Source: Luteimonas viscosa
GTDB lineage: Bacteria; Pseudomonadota; Gammaproteobacteria; Xanthomonadales; Xanthomonadaceae
Assembly (NCBI RefSeq): GCF_008244685.1
Contig: NZ_VTFT01000001.1
Coordinates: 2,397,248 to 2,461,247 of the forward strand
Length of the DNA: 64,000 nucleotides
Reading direction: 5' to 3'
Below, one piece after another: positions 44,771-53,881 of this stretch; the stretch's first letter is position 1; the number at the start of each line of letters is the position of its first letter. The translations under genes were made by a program, and so were the position numbers. The notes below the pieces were generated by a model that saw only the letters and a list, made by a program, of their open reading frames with translations, was not told the DNA's origin and made no database searches.

Positions 44771-47185
44771 ATGGACCAACCCGCGATGTCCGCAGCACCG
44801 CCAATGTCGGGTTCCGTCGGCGACGGCCTGCACTCGCGCTACCGCACCCTGTGGGGCGGGGTCGACGAGATGCTCGATGCCGACGGCAGCCTGCGCCCGG
44901 TCTGGCGTCGCTTCGTGCACATGCTCGACGACCTGACCGAGACCGAGCTGGCCGCGCGCTTCGCCCGTGCCCAACAGTACATGCGCGATGCCGGCGTGTA
45001 TTACCGCGCCTACGACCACCCCGGCGGCCCGCGCGAGCGCGAATGGCCGCTGTCACCGCTGCCGGTGCTGATCGATGCCGCGGAATGGCGCGACATCGGC
45101 GCCGGCCTGGTGCAGCGCGCCGACCTGCTCGAACGCGTGGTCGCCGACCTGCACGGCCCGCAGCAGCTGGTCGCCGACGGGCTGCTGCCGCCGGAGTTGA
45201 TCGCGGCCAATCCCGAGTTCCTGCGGCCGATGGTGGGCGTGCCGCCGCGCGGCGGCCACTACCTGCATTTCTGCGCGTTCGAACTCGGGCGCGGGCCCGA
45301 CGGGCGCTGGTGGGTGCTCGGCGACCGCACCCAGGCCCCGTCCGGCGCCGGCTTCGCGCTCGAGAACCGCGTCGCCACCGTGCGCGCGTTCCCGGACCTG
45401 CCCGAGGACATGCACCTGCATCGCCTCGCCGGCTTCTTCCGGCGCTTCCGCGACGCGCTGCTGGACCTGGCCGAGGGCCGCATGGGTGCGATCGGCGTGC
45501 TCACGCCGGGCCCGAACAACGAGACCTACTACGAGCACGCGTGGATCGCGCGCTATCTCGGCTTCCTGCTGCTGGAAGGCGACGACCTCACCGTGCGCGA
45601 CGGCGCCATGCACGTGCGCACCGTCTCGGGCATGCAGCCGGTGAGCGTGCTGTGGCGACGCGTGGATGCCGCCTTCGTCGATCCGCTGGAACTGCGCGCC
45701 GATTCCTGGATCGGCACGCCCGGCGCGGTCGCCGCCTTGCGTGCGGGCTCGCTGTCGATGGTCAACGCACTGGGCTCGGGCGTGGTCGAGACGCGCGCGA
45801 TGCAGGCCTTCATGCCGCGCATCTGCCAGGCGCTCACCGGCCGCGGGCTGCAGCTGCCGGGCATCGCCACCTGGTGGTGCGGGCTGGCCGCCGGGCGCGA
45901 ACTGGCGGTGGCGCAGGCCGACCGCATGCTCATCGGCCCGGCGTTCTCCACCCGACTGCCCTACGAGGATCCGCAGGCCACCCTCCCGGGCGCGCAGCTC
46001 GATCCCGACGAACGCCAGCGCCTGCTGCAACGGCTGCAGGTCGAGGGCGCGCAATGGGTGGCGCAGGAAGCGGTGACGCTGTCGACCACGCCGGTGTACA
46101 TCGACGGCCGGCTCGAACCGCGCCCGTTCGTGCTGCGCGCGTTCGTGGCGCGCACGCCCGACGGCTGGGAAGTGATGCCGGGCGGCTTCGCGCGCATCGG
46201 CGCGCAGGCCGACACCCGCGCGATCGCGATGCAGCTCGGCGGCCAGGCCGCCGACGTGTGGGTGGTGGGCGAACGCCCGGTGGTGCAGGAGACGCTGCTG
46301 TCCGGCGGCTACCTGCAACGCCGCGACCCCGCGGCCCTGCCCAGCCGCGCCGCCGAAAACCTGCTCTGGCTCGGCCGCTACACCGAGCGCAGCGAGGCGA
46401 TCGCGCGCATCCTGCGCGCCTACCACGTGCGCCTGGCCGAACTCGGCGACCATCCGCTGCCGCTGCTCGACGTGCTCGGCGAATACCTCGACCGCATCGG
46501 CATCGACGTGATCGACCCGATCCCCTCGGGCCTGCTGCGCAGCCTCGACGGCGCCGCCACCAGCGCGGGCCGCATCCGCGACCGCTTCTCGCCCGACGGC
46601 TGGGGCGCGCTGCACGACCTGTCCACCACCGCCAACCGTTTCGCCGAGCGAGTCAGCGCCGGCGACGACGCCAGCCGCGCGGTCACCGTACTGCTGCGCA
46701 AGCTCGCCGGCTTCTCCGGCCTGCTTCACGAGAACATGTACCGCTCCACCGGCTGGCACTTCCTCGAGATCGGCCGTCGCATCGAACGCGGCGTGCAGCT
46801 CGCCGAACTGCTCGGCCTGCTGTTCCACGCCGATGCGCCCGCCGGCCTGCAGCAGGCGCTGCTGGAGATCGCCGACAGCGTGATGACCCATCGCAACCGC
46901 TACGGGGTCAACGCCGGCGCGCAGAGCGTGCTCGACCTGCTCGCGCTCGACGGCGCCAACCCGCGTTCGGTGATGTTCCAGGTGGACGTGCTGCGCGACG
47001 CGTTCGCGCAATTGCCCGCCACCGGCGCGCCGCACGCGATGCCCGACTTCGCCAAGCAGGCGATGCGCCTGCACACCGAGATGTCGATCCGCGACGCCGG
47101 CACCGTCGACGCCGCCTGCCTCGCCGGCCTGGCGCGCGACATCGCCGGCCTCTACAACGGCGTCTCCCGCGCGTATTTCCAATAG
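44771..47185 (+). CDS. Circularly permuted ATP-grasp protein fused to an alpha-E domain
   Basis: 804 residues (799 if started at the ATG at 44786). Residues 1-480 match circularly permuted ATP-grasp type 2 proteins: YYRAYDHPGGPREREWPLSPLPVLI, LHFCAFELGRGPDGRWWVLGDRTQAPSGAGFALENR, LTPGPNNETYYEHAWIARYLGFLLLEGDDL, and FVLRAFVARTPDGWEVMPGG. From about 495 the helical alpha-E (DUF403) domain starts with RAAENLLWLGRYTERSE and continues with HENMYRSTGWHFLEIGRRIERG. These domains are often separate neighbours; here they are fused. The transglutaminase gene downstream is the usual third partner. A role in peptide ligation is suspected for the family. Confidence 0.9.
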   Translation: MDQPAMSAAPPMSGSVGDGLHSRYRTLWGGVDEMLDADGSLRPVWRRFVHMLDDLTETELAARFARAQQYMRDAGVYYRAYDHPGGPREREWPLSPLPVLIDAAEWRDIGAGLVQRADLLERVVADLHGPQQLVADGLLPPELIAANPEFLRPMVGVPPRGGHYLHFCAFELGRGPDGRWWVLGDRTQAPSGAGFALENRVATVRAFPDLPEDMHLHRLAGFFRRFRDALLDLAEGRMGAIGVLTPGPNNETYYEHAWIARYLGFLLLEGDDLTVRDGAMHVRTVSGMQPVSVLWRRVDAAFVDPLELRADSWIGTPGAVAALRAGSLSMVNALGSGVVETRAMQAFMPRICQALTGRGLQLPGIATWWCGLAAGRELAVAQADRMLIGPAFSTRLPYEDPQATLPGAQLDPDERQRLLQRLQVEGAQWVAQEAVTLSTTPVYIDGRLEPRPFVLRAFVARTPDGWEVMPGGFARIGAQADTRAIAMQLGGQAADVWVVGERPVVQETLLSGGYLQRRDPAALPSRAAENLLWLGRYTERSEAIARILRAYHVRLAELGDHPLPLLDVLGEYLDRIGIDVIDPIPSGLLRSLDGAATSAGRIRDRFSPDGWGALHDLSTTANRFAERVSAGDDASRAVTVLLRKLAGFSGLLHENMYRSTGWHFLEIGRRIERGVQLAELLGLLFHADAPAGLQQALLEIADSVMTHRNRYGVNAGAQSVLDLLALDGANPRSVMFQVDVLRDAFAQLPATGAPHAMPDFAKQAMRLHTEMSIRDAGTVDAACLAGLARDIAGLYNGVSRAYFQ

Positions 47186-47228
47186 CCTCCATGCCCCTGG
47201 CCGACGCGAGACCCGACCCTCACCCCAA

Positions 47229-47333
47229 CCCTCTCCCGCATGCGGGAGAGGGGGCGAAGAGTGCTTTAGAGGGGGCGAAGAGTGCCTTGGAGGGGGCGAG
47301 GAATGCTTTTCTTCCCCCGCGGCGCGGGGGAAG
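47229..47333. repeat. Palindrome, three 21-bp tandem units and a hairpin
   Basis: A perfect 24-bp palindrome (CCCTCTCCCGCA and its complement) at 47229-47252 runs into three 21-base units at 47249-47311, each beginning AGGGGGCGA. The hairpin CTTCCCCCGC-GGC-complement at 47311-47333 follows. The repeat lies between the ATP-grasp gene and the transglutaminase gene. Confidence 0.85.
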
Positions 47334-47416
47334 GTGCCGAAGGCGGACGGGGGCGCGCCGCAGGCGCGTGCCGCAACGCCGATCCGCCGCATCTCCATCG
47401 CAGCTCCAGGCCCGCC

Positions 47417-48298
47417 ATGCGCTATGACATCCGCCTGCGCCTGAGCTACGCCTACCAGCGGCCGGTGGGCGACGCGCGCCACCTGGTGCGGGTGCAACCG
47501 CGCGAGCTGCCCGGCATCCAGCACGTGCAGGACCTGCGGGTGCGGATCGAGCCGCAGCCGTCCGAGCGCAGCATGTTCGAGGACTTCTTCGGCAACCCGG
47601 TGCTGGCGATCGCGCTGCGTCCGCCGCACCAGACGCTCGACGTGGAGATGCGCGCGCATGTGCGGGTGGAGCGCGACACCCAGTCGCACCTCGACCTCTC
47701 GCCGGATCCTGCGGGCCTGCAGGCCGAACTCGCGACGCTGCGCTCGCTGGCACCGGACGCGCCCTGCCATTTCCTGCCCGCCAGCGTGCGCGCGCCGCTG
47801 CTGTCGCGGCTTACCGACTACGCCCGCGGCAGCGTGCGCCAGGGCGGCAGCGTGCTGTCGCTGGTGCAGGACCTGGGCATGCGCCTGCGCGGCGATTTCG
47901 CCTACGATCCCGACGCCACCGAGGTCGACACTCCCGTCGGCGAAGCCTTCGACATGCGCGCCGGCGTCTGCCAGGACTTCAGCCACATCATGATCGCGGG
48001 GCTGCGCGGGCTGGGCATTCCCGCCGGCTACGTCAGCGGGTTCCTGCGCACCGTGCCGCCGCAGGGCCGGCCGCGGCTGGAAGGGGCCGACGCCACCCAC
48101 GCCTGGGTGCGCGCCTGGTGCGGCGTGCAGATGGGCTGGCGCGAATTCGATCCCACCAACGGCATCCATGCCGGCGACGACCACATCACCATCGCCTACG
48201 GCCGCGACTACGCCGATGTCTCGCCGCTCGCCGGCGTGCTCAAGACCACCGGCGCGCAGACCGGCACCCAGGCGGTGGACGTGCTGCCGCTGGATTGA
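47417..48298 (+). CDS. Transglutaminase-like cysteine protease family protein
   Basis: 293 residues. The N-terminal beta domain (IRLRLSYAYQRPVGDARHLVRVQPRE) is followed by a transglutaminase core with the triad Cys185 (RAGVCQDFSH), His228 (DATHAWVRAW) and Asp245 (EFDPTNG). The end has HITIAYGRDYADVSPLAGVLKTTG, typical of members found next to ATP-grasp/alpha-E genes. All three catalytic residues are present. It is 231 bases downstream of its partner gene, with repeat DNA between. Confidence 0.9.
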   Translation: MRYDIRLRLSYAYQRPVGDARHLVRVQPRELPGIQHVQDLRVRIEPQPSERSMFEDFFGNPVLAIALRPPHQTLDVEMRAHVRVERDTQSHLDLSPDPAGLQAELATLRSLAPDAPCHFLPASVRAPLLSRLTDYARGSVRQGGSVLSLVQDLGMRLRGDFAYDPDATEVDTPVGEAFDMRAGVCQDFSHIMIAGLRGLGIPAGYVSGFLRTVPPQGRPRLEGADATHAWVRAWCGVQMGWREFDPTNGIHAGDDHITIAYGRDYADVSPLAGVLKTTGAQTGTQAVDVLPLD

Positions 48299-48373
48299 AT
48301 CCGCGCCGGAGTGCCGCATTGGCGTGCATCGATGCGCGACGCCGCGCGGACGGCTCCCGCGCGAACGGCTCCT

Positions 48374-48803
48374 CTACGCACGTTCGATGAAGAACCAGCG
48401 ATGGCCCTCGAGGTCCTCCGCGCGGTAGCGGCGCCCGGGCGGACCCTCCTCGATCTGCGACAGCACGGTCGCGCCCGCGGCCCGCGCGTTCGAAGTGGGC
48501 GTCGAGGCGGTCGACGTATACCAGCACGCCGTCGATCACCCATGGCACCGCCGACCAGCGGCGCGCCTGCGCGCAGTGCTCGCGATGCCGTCGCGGACTC
48601 TCGTAGTCCGGCGTCGGCGAGGCCAGCATCACCAGCCCGCCGCCGGTCTCGAGTTCGCCATGCGCCAGACGCCCGTCGGGTCCGGTCATGCGCGTGCGCT
48701 CGACGAAACCGAAGGCCGCCACCAGCCAGTCCATCGCCGCCACGCCGTCCTCGTAGGACAGCATCGGCACCACCCCCTGCGCCTGCGTGGGGGTGGCGGC
48801 CAT
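48374..48803 (-). pseudogene. VOC-family (glyoxalase-like) gene with a one-base frameshift
   Basis: From the ATG at 48803 the frame reads VVPMLSYEDGVAAMDWLVAAFGF to VDRLDAHFERA, then leaves the family pattern. Removing one base near 48480 restores AAGATVLSQIEEGPPG and EDLEGHRWFFIERA with a stop at 48374-48376, exactly the normal end of this family. The change lies in a C/G-rich run, so a sequencing error is quite possible. The start shares one base with the DUF1993 stop. Confidence 0.8.
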
Positions 48804-49318
48804 CAGCTGGCCTGCCGCACGTGCGGCCTCAGGAAACGCATGTAGTCGGCCTTGCCGACCGGCACGCCTAGCTTGCGCAGGATCGCGTAGGTCATGGCGA
48901 TGTGGAAATAGAAGTTCGGCAGCAGGTAATCGCTCACGTACAACCGCGCCGGGGTTTCGCAGTACATGCCCGGGCCGAGGCCGGTGCGCTTGGATTCGTC
49001 CAGCCGCGCATCGTCGGCCTGGATCGCCGCCACCCGTGCGCGCGTGTCGAGGATGTAACCCCGCGCCGTCGCGATGCCGGTCACCCCGGGATCGAGCAGT
49101 TCGATCGGCTGGCCGGCGCACCACTGCGAGAATCCGAGCGGCTGGTTGCAGGCGAACGCGATCTGGGTGCCGAGCGGAAACATGTCGGGCGCCAGCCGCT
49201 CGCCCAAGGCGGCATCGATGTCGGGCAGGTGCGCCTGGCCGACATCGAGGATGTGGTCGAGCGTGTCGAGGCGGGTGCTGAAGATCCGCTGGATTTCTGC
49301 GATTTCGGTAGTGCCCAT
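48803..49318 (-). CDS. DUF1993-family protein
   Basis: 171 residues, helical, DinB-like. Features are RLDTLDHILDVGQAHLP, APDMFPLGTQIAFACNQPLGF and YLLPNFYFHIAMTYAILRKLGVPVGKADYM. The family is widespread and has no proven function; the fold suggests a metal-binding four-helix bundle. It shares its stop (TGATG) with the downstream VOC gene. Confidence 0.85.
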   Translation of the reverse strand: MGTTEIAEIQRIFSTRLDTLDHILDVGQAHLPDIDAALGERLAPDMFPLGTQIAFACNQPLGFSQWCAGQPIELLDPGVTGIATARGYILDTRARVAAIQADDARLDESKRTGLGPGMYCETPARLYVSDYLLPNFYFHIAMTYAILRKLGVPVGKADYMRFLRPHVRQAS

Positions 49319-49433
49319 GCGTGGGTCCTGTGATGGAGTCGGGGGGGGCGAGGGGGCGAGGCGCCGGGCGACCGCTGCGCCGCAGCCGGCATCTTATCCG
49401 CAGCGCGCGTGCGTTCCGCACCGAATGCCCTGG

Positions 49434-49787
49434 TCACGAACCGCGCAGGATCTTCTCCATCGGCTTGCCCTTCGCCAGTTCGTCGACCAGCTTGTCGAGG
49501 ATGCGGATCTGGCGCATCAGCGGGTCTTCGACCTCTTCCACGCGCACTCCGCACACCACGCCGGTGACCTGAACGCTGGCCGGGTTGGGCTTCGGCGCCT
49601 TCGCGAAGAACGTCTCGAAATCGCTGCCCTGCGACAACTGCCGTTCCAGTCCCGCCCGGGTGTAGCCGGTCAGCCAGCGGATCACCTGGTCCACCTCGGC
49701 CTGGGTGCGGCCCTTGCGCTGCGCCTTCTGCACGTACAGCGGGTACACGCTGGAGAATTTCGTGGTGAAGATGCGGTGTCCGGCCAT
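49434..49787 (-). CDS. DUF2200-family protein
   Basis: 117 residues: [40 protein letters not shown], then [38 protein letters not shown]. The whole length matches DUF2200, a small cytosolic family without known role. The start at 49787 is the family start. The stop lies 115 bases before the DUF1993 gene. Confidence 0.88.
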   Translation of the reverse strand: MAGHRIFTTKFSSVYPLYVQKAQRKGRTQAEVDQVIRWLTGYTRAGLERQLSQGSDFETFFAKAPKPNPASVQVTGVVCGVRVEEVEDPLMRQIRILDKLVDELAKGKPMEKILRGS

Positions 49788-49818
49788 GTCCTGCTCCGTG
49801 TTCGTGTGGTGGGTGCCG

Positions 49819-50160
49819 TCAGCCGCCCTCGACGCCGAGCCTGGCCAGCAGGTCCGCGCCGCGATGTCCCTCCGCGACGCCCTGCACCAGCAGCAGGTCG
49901 CCCTGCGTGTGCTCCGTTCGCAGCGGGCGAATGGCGGCATAGGCGGGCGAGTCGTACCAGGCCTTCGCCAGCGCCATCGACGGGAATTCCACCACCACCA
50001 CGTCGCCGCTCCAGGTGCCTTCCATCGTCTCGCAGGCACCGCCGTGCACGCGGTACTTTCCCTCGAACGGCGCGAGCGTGGCGTCGACCCGCTGCAGGTA
50101 TTCGCGGATCTCCGGCCCGAAGCGCGTCTCGCGGAGCAGGGCAATGGCGTAGGCGGTCAT
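49819..50160 (-). CDS. DUF1330-family protein
   Basis: 113 residues of the ferredoxin-like alpha/beta-barrel type: [59 protein letters not shown]. The pattern V-x-E-F-P-S/D-x-x-x-A-x-x-W-Y-x-S-P-x-Y is the DUF1330 signature. Function unknown. Confidence 0.88.
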   Translation of the reverse strand: MTAYAIALLRETRFGPEIREYLQRVDATLAPFEGKYRVHGGACETMEGTWSGDVVVVEFPSMALAKAWYDSPAYAAIRPLRTEHTQGDLLLVQGVAEGHRGADLLARLGVEGG

Positions 50161-50297
50161 CTCTTCCTCCAGGTCGTTCGAGCGGCAACGCATGCGATGG
50201 TGACGCCTGCCTGGCGCGCAGGGAAGCGAGCGCAGCCGGGATCGGTGCGATCCCGTCCAAGGGGCGCGGCGCAATCGGAGCGGAACAACGCACCGTG

Positions 50298-50777
50298 TCA
50301 GCGCGCGACGCCCTTGTTCGAATTATGGCTGGCCCGGATCCGCCATCTGCCACCCTCCTCGACCGTGAGCCAGGTGAACAGGCCCTCCCGTGGCGGGCGT
50401 GGCGTGCCGTCGTCGTTGTGATCGCCGCGTAGCCCCCATTGCACGTGGACCACCGCCACGCCCGGCCGGACCACGGCCACATCGATCGCCTGCACGCTGA
50501 GCACGCTGTCCTTGAACTTGCCCGCGTGGACGCGTGCGTGTCCGTCGACGATGGCCTTGCGACCCCGACCGCGGTAGCCATCGACATTCACCCAGTCCGC
50601 ATCCCCGGTGACCAGTTCGCCCAGGGGGACCATGTCGTGCGCGTTCCACACCGCCTCGAATGCCGAGGCCAGCGCCCGGTTGGCCGCTTCCGGCGTCGCC
50701 TCCTGCGCGTGCGACAGCCAGGGCAGGAGCAGGAGCGCAGCCAGGAGCAGCCGAGAGGTCGTTGGTTCGTGCGTCAT
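50298..50777 (-). CDS. Exported NTF2-like protein (SgcJ/EcaC type)
   Basis: 159 residues with a signal peptide (LLLAALLLLPWLSHAQ) and an NTF2-like cone: FEAVWNAHDMVPLGELVTGDADWVNVDGYRGRGRKAI, HARVHAGKF and FTWLTVEEGGRWRIRASHNS. Such domains bind small ligands or act as isomerases. Its exact role cannot be read. Confidence 0.8.
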   Translation of the reverse strand: MTHEPTTSRLLLAALLLLPWLSHAQEATPEAANRALASAFEAVWNAHDMVPLGELVTGDADWVNVDGYRGRGRKAIVDGHARVHAGKFKDSVLSVQAIDVAVVRPGVAVVHVQWGLRGDHNDDGTPRPPREGLFTWLTVEEGGRWRIRASHNSNKGVAR

Positions 50778-50848
50778 GCGCGCCTCCACGTGTGCGCCCC
50801 TGTGTGTGTTGTGACGGGATGGGCGACACCGCCCGGCCAATGCACTGC

Positions 50849-51373
50849 CTACCAGGGCAGCCCGCACAGGTCGACGACGGCCGGGTCGACCGCGTCCCCG
50901 GCCGGGTCCAGCAGCATGCACTCCGCCGTCCACGTACGCATTCCTCCGGGCTGTTCGAAGCGCACCTCCGCCGACACCCGCTGCCAGCCGAGGCGTTCGT
51001 AGAACGGCACCAGCGCCCCGGCACACAGCAGCAATCCGTAGCGCGCAGCCATCGCCGAGAACCACACCTGCCCGGTGGCGGCCAGCAGTTCGGACGCCAG
51101 TCCACGCCCGCGGTAGGGTTGCGTGGTGATCAGGTTGTGGAGTCCCGCCACCGCGACCGGTTGCCCGTCCATGCGCACCACGCGCTCCACCAGATGATAG
51201 AAACAGGCCAGTTCGCCGCGGTCGTCCGTGCCGAGGAACGTCCAGTCCGGCGTCGCCCAGCGGGTCTCGCGTACGATCGGGAACCGGTCGAAGGCCTCTC
51301 CCGCGAGCGCGCGCAACTGCTCTCGCCGCGCCTGCGGCAGGTCGTGGTGGCGATGCCGTTCGATGGCGAGCAT
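50849..51373 (-). CDS. GNAT-family N-acetyltransferase
   Basis: 174 residues. The acetyl-CoA loop is TTQPYRGRGLASELLAA (Arg/Gln-x-x-Gly-x-Gly/Ala type), preceded by VAVAGLHNLIT and followed by LLLCAGALVPFYERLGWQRV, the typical end of the fold. It has a longer N-terminal half than simple GNATs (DRFPIVRETRWATPDWTFLG). Substrate unknown. It lies 25 bases after the VOC gene on the same strand. Confidence 0.85.
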   Translation of the reverse strand: MLAIERHRHHDLPQARREQLRALAGEAFDRFPIVRETRWATPDWTFLGTDDRGELACFYHLVERVVRMDGQPVAVAGLHNLITTQPYRGRGLASELLAATGQVWFSAMAARYGLLLCAGALVPFYERLGWQRVSAEVRFEQPGGMRTWTAECMLLDPAGDAVDPAVVDLCGLPW

Positions 51374-51398
51374 GCCGTTCCCGGATCCGGCCGGTTGG

Positions 51399-51809
51399 TC
51401 AACGTGTTTGCTGTCGGGCGGCATATTGCAGCAGGTCCCACTGGTTGCCGTAGGGGTCGCGGAACACCGCCACCGTGCCATAGGGTTGCTCGGCCGGCGC
51501 GCGCACGAACTCCACCCCCGCGGCGCGATAGCGAGCGTAGTCGCGCTGGAAGTCGTCCGTCTGCAGGAACAGGAACACCCGGCCGCAGGCCTGGCGGCCG
51601 ACGCAGGCGAGTTGTTCCGCGCCCACGGCGCGCGCCAGCAGCAGCGAGGTGCCGCCATCCCCCGGCGGCGCCACCACCACCCAGCGCTTGCCCGGTTCCG
51701 GTTGCGGCGAATCCTCCACCAGCCGGAACCCGAGCGTGCCGACGTAGAAGCCGATGGCCTCGTCGTAGTCGCGGACCAGCAGGGCCACGTGGGCGATGGA
51801 TTGGGACAT
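51399..51809 (-). CDS. VOC-family protein (glyoxalase/bleomycin-resistance type)
   Basis: 136 residues with two beta-alpha-beta halves: SIAHVALLVRDYDEAIGFYVGTLGFRLVED, then GRVFLFLQTDDFQRDYARYRAAGVEFV and AVFRDPYGNQWDLLQ (metal Glu position replaced by Asp/Gln in the usual way). The family includes dioxygenases and resistance proteins; the function is not assigned. Confidence 0.87.
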   Translation of the reverse strand: MSQSIAHVALLVRDYDEAIGFYVGTLGFRLVEDSPQPEPGKRWVVVAPPGDGGTSLLLARAVGAEQLACVGRQACGRVFLFLQTDDFQRDYARYRAAGVEFVRAPAEQPYGTVAVFRDPYGNQWDLLQYAARQQTR

Positions 51810-52186
51810 GGCGAAGGCGCGACCGTGGTTCGGACCCGGCTGGATCCGGGCGGGCGGAAGAGGCGGCAACGCGGCGGGCGCCAGGCATGGCCTGGACCGG
51901 ACGCGATTCGGCGAAGGTGAGTGTAGAGGACGGATTGCCGGCCGACCCGGGCGACCCGGGAGCCCCGCTCGCACTGGGACGTCGGCCGGAAATCCCTCAC
52001 GCATGGGCCGGAAAGTCTTGCGCGCTGAGCGGAAAGTGTCGCACCGGGACAAACGCCCGGCGCTTCGAGCAGGAACCCGCCCCGCGCTTCAGCAACAAAC
52101 CCCGGACGCACCGGGCATGAGCCCCCGGCGTCGAGCAACATGCCGGCGCAGCGGACGTGCGCGCTGCCGCGCACCCGAGCGCAGCG
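51810..52186. other. Intergenic region, no gene supported
   Basis: 377 bases without a family-like frame. It contains short partly repeated phrases (GGAAAGTCTTGCGC / GGAAAGTGTCGCAC; GCGCTTCAGCAACA / GCGTCGAGCAACA). No attC consensus was seen. Confidence 0.45.
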
Positions 52187-52402
52187 CTAGCGTTCCGCCT
52201 GCGCCTTCCGGTACGCCACCAGCGCATTCGCGTGGCCGTGGCCGATGCCGTGTTCCTGCTTGAGGAACGCCACCTGCCCCATGTGCGCGCGGTCCCGCAC
52301 CGTGTCCAGCAGCGCCAGCCAATGCGCCACCGGCTTGCCATAGGTTTTCTCGATCGAAGGGAAATAGGACGCCGGTCCGCTCACCTTTGCCTGGCCTGCC
52401 AT
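52187..52402 (-). CDS. DUF4287-family small protein
   Basis: 71 residues: ASYFPSIEKTYGKPVAHWLALLDTVRDRAHMGQVAFLKQEHGIGHGHANALVAYRKA. The whole chain matches DUF4287, a helical domain of unknown function often seen alone in small genes. Start at 52402. Confidence 0.87.
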   Translation of the reverse strand: MAGQAKVSGPASYFPSIEKTYGKPVAHWLALLDTVRDRAHMGQVAFLKQEHGIGHGHANALVAYRKAQAER

Positions 52403-52725
52403 GGGAGTGCTCCTTGTCGGGGAATGTGCCGCAGCGCCCCGGCGCCACGCCGGCGGCGATCTGCTGCATTCCGTTGTCGACGATCCAGCAGGCGCCGGAT
52501 CGACGCTAGTGCCGGTGCGGCGCATACGATGGCGCCGGGCGCAGCACGCGCCACACCGACACCCGCACCGCGCGCCTGCGCGGTTTCCCAACGGTGTGGA
52601 AGGCTGCATCCGAACCGCGTCTCCCGCGCCACGAGCATGACCCCCGCCAGCGCCGGCAAGCGCAACAGGGAAGAACACCGCACGAATCCGACGGGAGGCC
52701 GCATGCAACGCATCGAACGAGGCCT
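52403..52725. other. Intergenic region, no gene supported
   Basis: 323 bases with no conserved frame, no clear promoter and no attC consensus. Confidence 0.45.
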
Positions 52726-53157
52726 TCAGCCGGCCTCGGACAGCGCCCTGACCTGGGCCAGGATGCCTTCCCAGCTGCCTTCCGAACGGCTGCGCGATGC
52801 CTCGTCGCGGTAGCCCTGCTGGCGCACCGTCAGGGCCGTTCCGTGCGGCGTCTCCTCGAGCGCGTAGGTGACCGTGGCGTAATGCTCGGGACGATCGTCG
52901 AGCCCACAGGCACCGCCGTAGTAGCTGTAGCGCAACCGCGCGGGGCGCTCGACCTCGAGCACGACGCCGTGGTCCTGCCATGGTTGCCCCTGGTACTCGC
53001 CGCGGAAGATCACCGCGTTGCCGACGGTCCAGTCGGTGACGAGCTCGGCTCCGAACAGGTACTGCCGCACGTACTCCGGCTGGGTGAGAACGCGCCATAC
53101 GGTTTCGCGCGGACTGTCGATGGCGATGCACTTCGAGGCGACGAGACTGTGGTCCAC
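52726..53157 (-). CDS. SRPBCC-family protein (AHSA1-like)
   Basis: 143 residues. The START/Bet v1-like pattern is clear: SKCIAIDSPRETVWRVLTQPEYVRQYLFG, TDWTVGNAVIFRGEY, VVLEVERPARLRYSYY and VTYALEETPHGTALTVRQQG. Start is GTG at 53157, chosen because AAGGAGG lies six bases before it. The family binds hydrophobic ligands or helps stress responses. Confidence 0.88.
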   Translation of the reverse strand: MDHSLVASKCIAIDSPRETVWRVLTQPEYVRQYLFGAELVTDWTVGNAVIFRGEYQGQPWQDHGVVLEVERPARLRYSYYGGACGLDDRPEHYATVTYALEETPHGTALTVRQQGYRDEASRSRSEGSWEGILAQVRALSEAG

Positions 53158-53332
53158 GTGTTTCCTCCTTCGGCCTGGCGAGACGATCGATGTCCAGGCG
53201 GATCCCGGTCGGCGCACGATTCTGGCACGGCGCGACGACGCTCGCCTGCAGCGGCGCCGGACGAGCGTGGCGCCCGCACGCCACGCTGGCAGCGCATGAA
53301 ACGGCGTCCACCAGGCGCGTCCGGGCGGCCGC

Positions 53333-53710
53333 TCACCCGGCGCCCGCGACATGGAAGACGCCGAATTTGTTGCCGTCCGGGTCGCGGAAGTAGGCGGCGT
53401 ACACGTCGGGCCTGCGTTCACCGGGCGGCCCTTCGCAGGTGCCGCCAAGGCGCAGGGCGGTCTGGTGCACCAGGTCGACTTCGCGCGTCGAGCCTGCCTT
53501 GAGGCCCACCATCGTTCCATTGCCATGGGTGGCGGCCTGGCCGTCGTGCGGCAGGCAGACGGCGATGCCGCTGCCGGCGTCGCCCGGCTTCCAGAGGATG
53601 GAACGCGCGTTCCTCATCACCTGCCGCGCGCCGAACAGCGCGAGCAGCCCGTCGTGGAACGCCGCCGCCCTGTCCAGGTCGTTGCTGCCGAGGACGACGT
53701 TGGCGAGCAT
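53333..53710 (-). CDS. VOC-family protein
   Basis: 125 residues: VLGSNDLDRAAAFHDGLLALFG, then CLPHDGQAATHGNGTMVGLKA and YAAYFRDPDGNKFGVFH. The end DPDGNKF matches the VOC signature. Related to lactoylglutathione lyase-like proteins, function not assigned. It lies 171 bases downstream of the GyrI-like gene. Confidence 0.87.
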   Translation of the reverse strand: MLANVVLGSNDLDRAAAFHDGLLALFGARQVMRNARSILWKPGDAGSGIAVCLPHDGQAATHGNGTMVGLKAGSTREVDLVHQTALRLGGTCEGPPGERRPDVYAAYFRDPDGNKFGVFHVAGAG

Positions 53711-53881
53711 CCGGGCTCCCAGGCCGCGATGCGTCGCGGCGGATGAATGACGCGGAGGATATCCGCGAACCCGGACGCAGCGTACAGACGACTGGTCGAA
53801 CCGTGCTTGCCCCGGTTGCGAGGCCGCAACGGAACAGACGGCCAGTGGCCTGAAACCCGCACCGCAGCCCGGCCCGCGTCC

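Noticed and set aside
45053-48319. Long minus-strand frame opposite the ATP-grasp and transglutaminase genes
   Set aside because: Arg/Gly/His-rich shadow of well-supported plus-strand genes, without family motifs.
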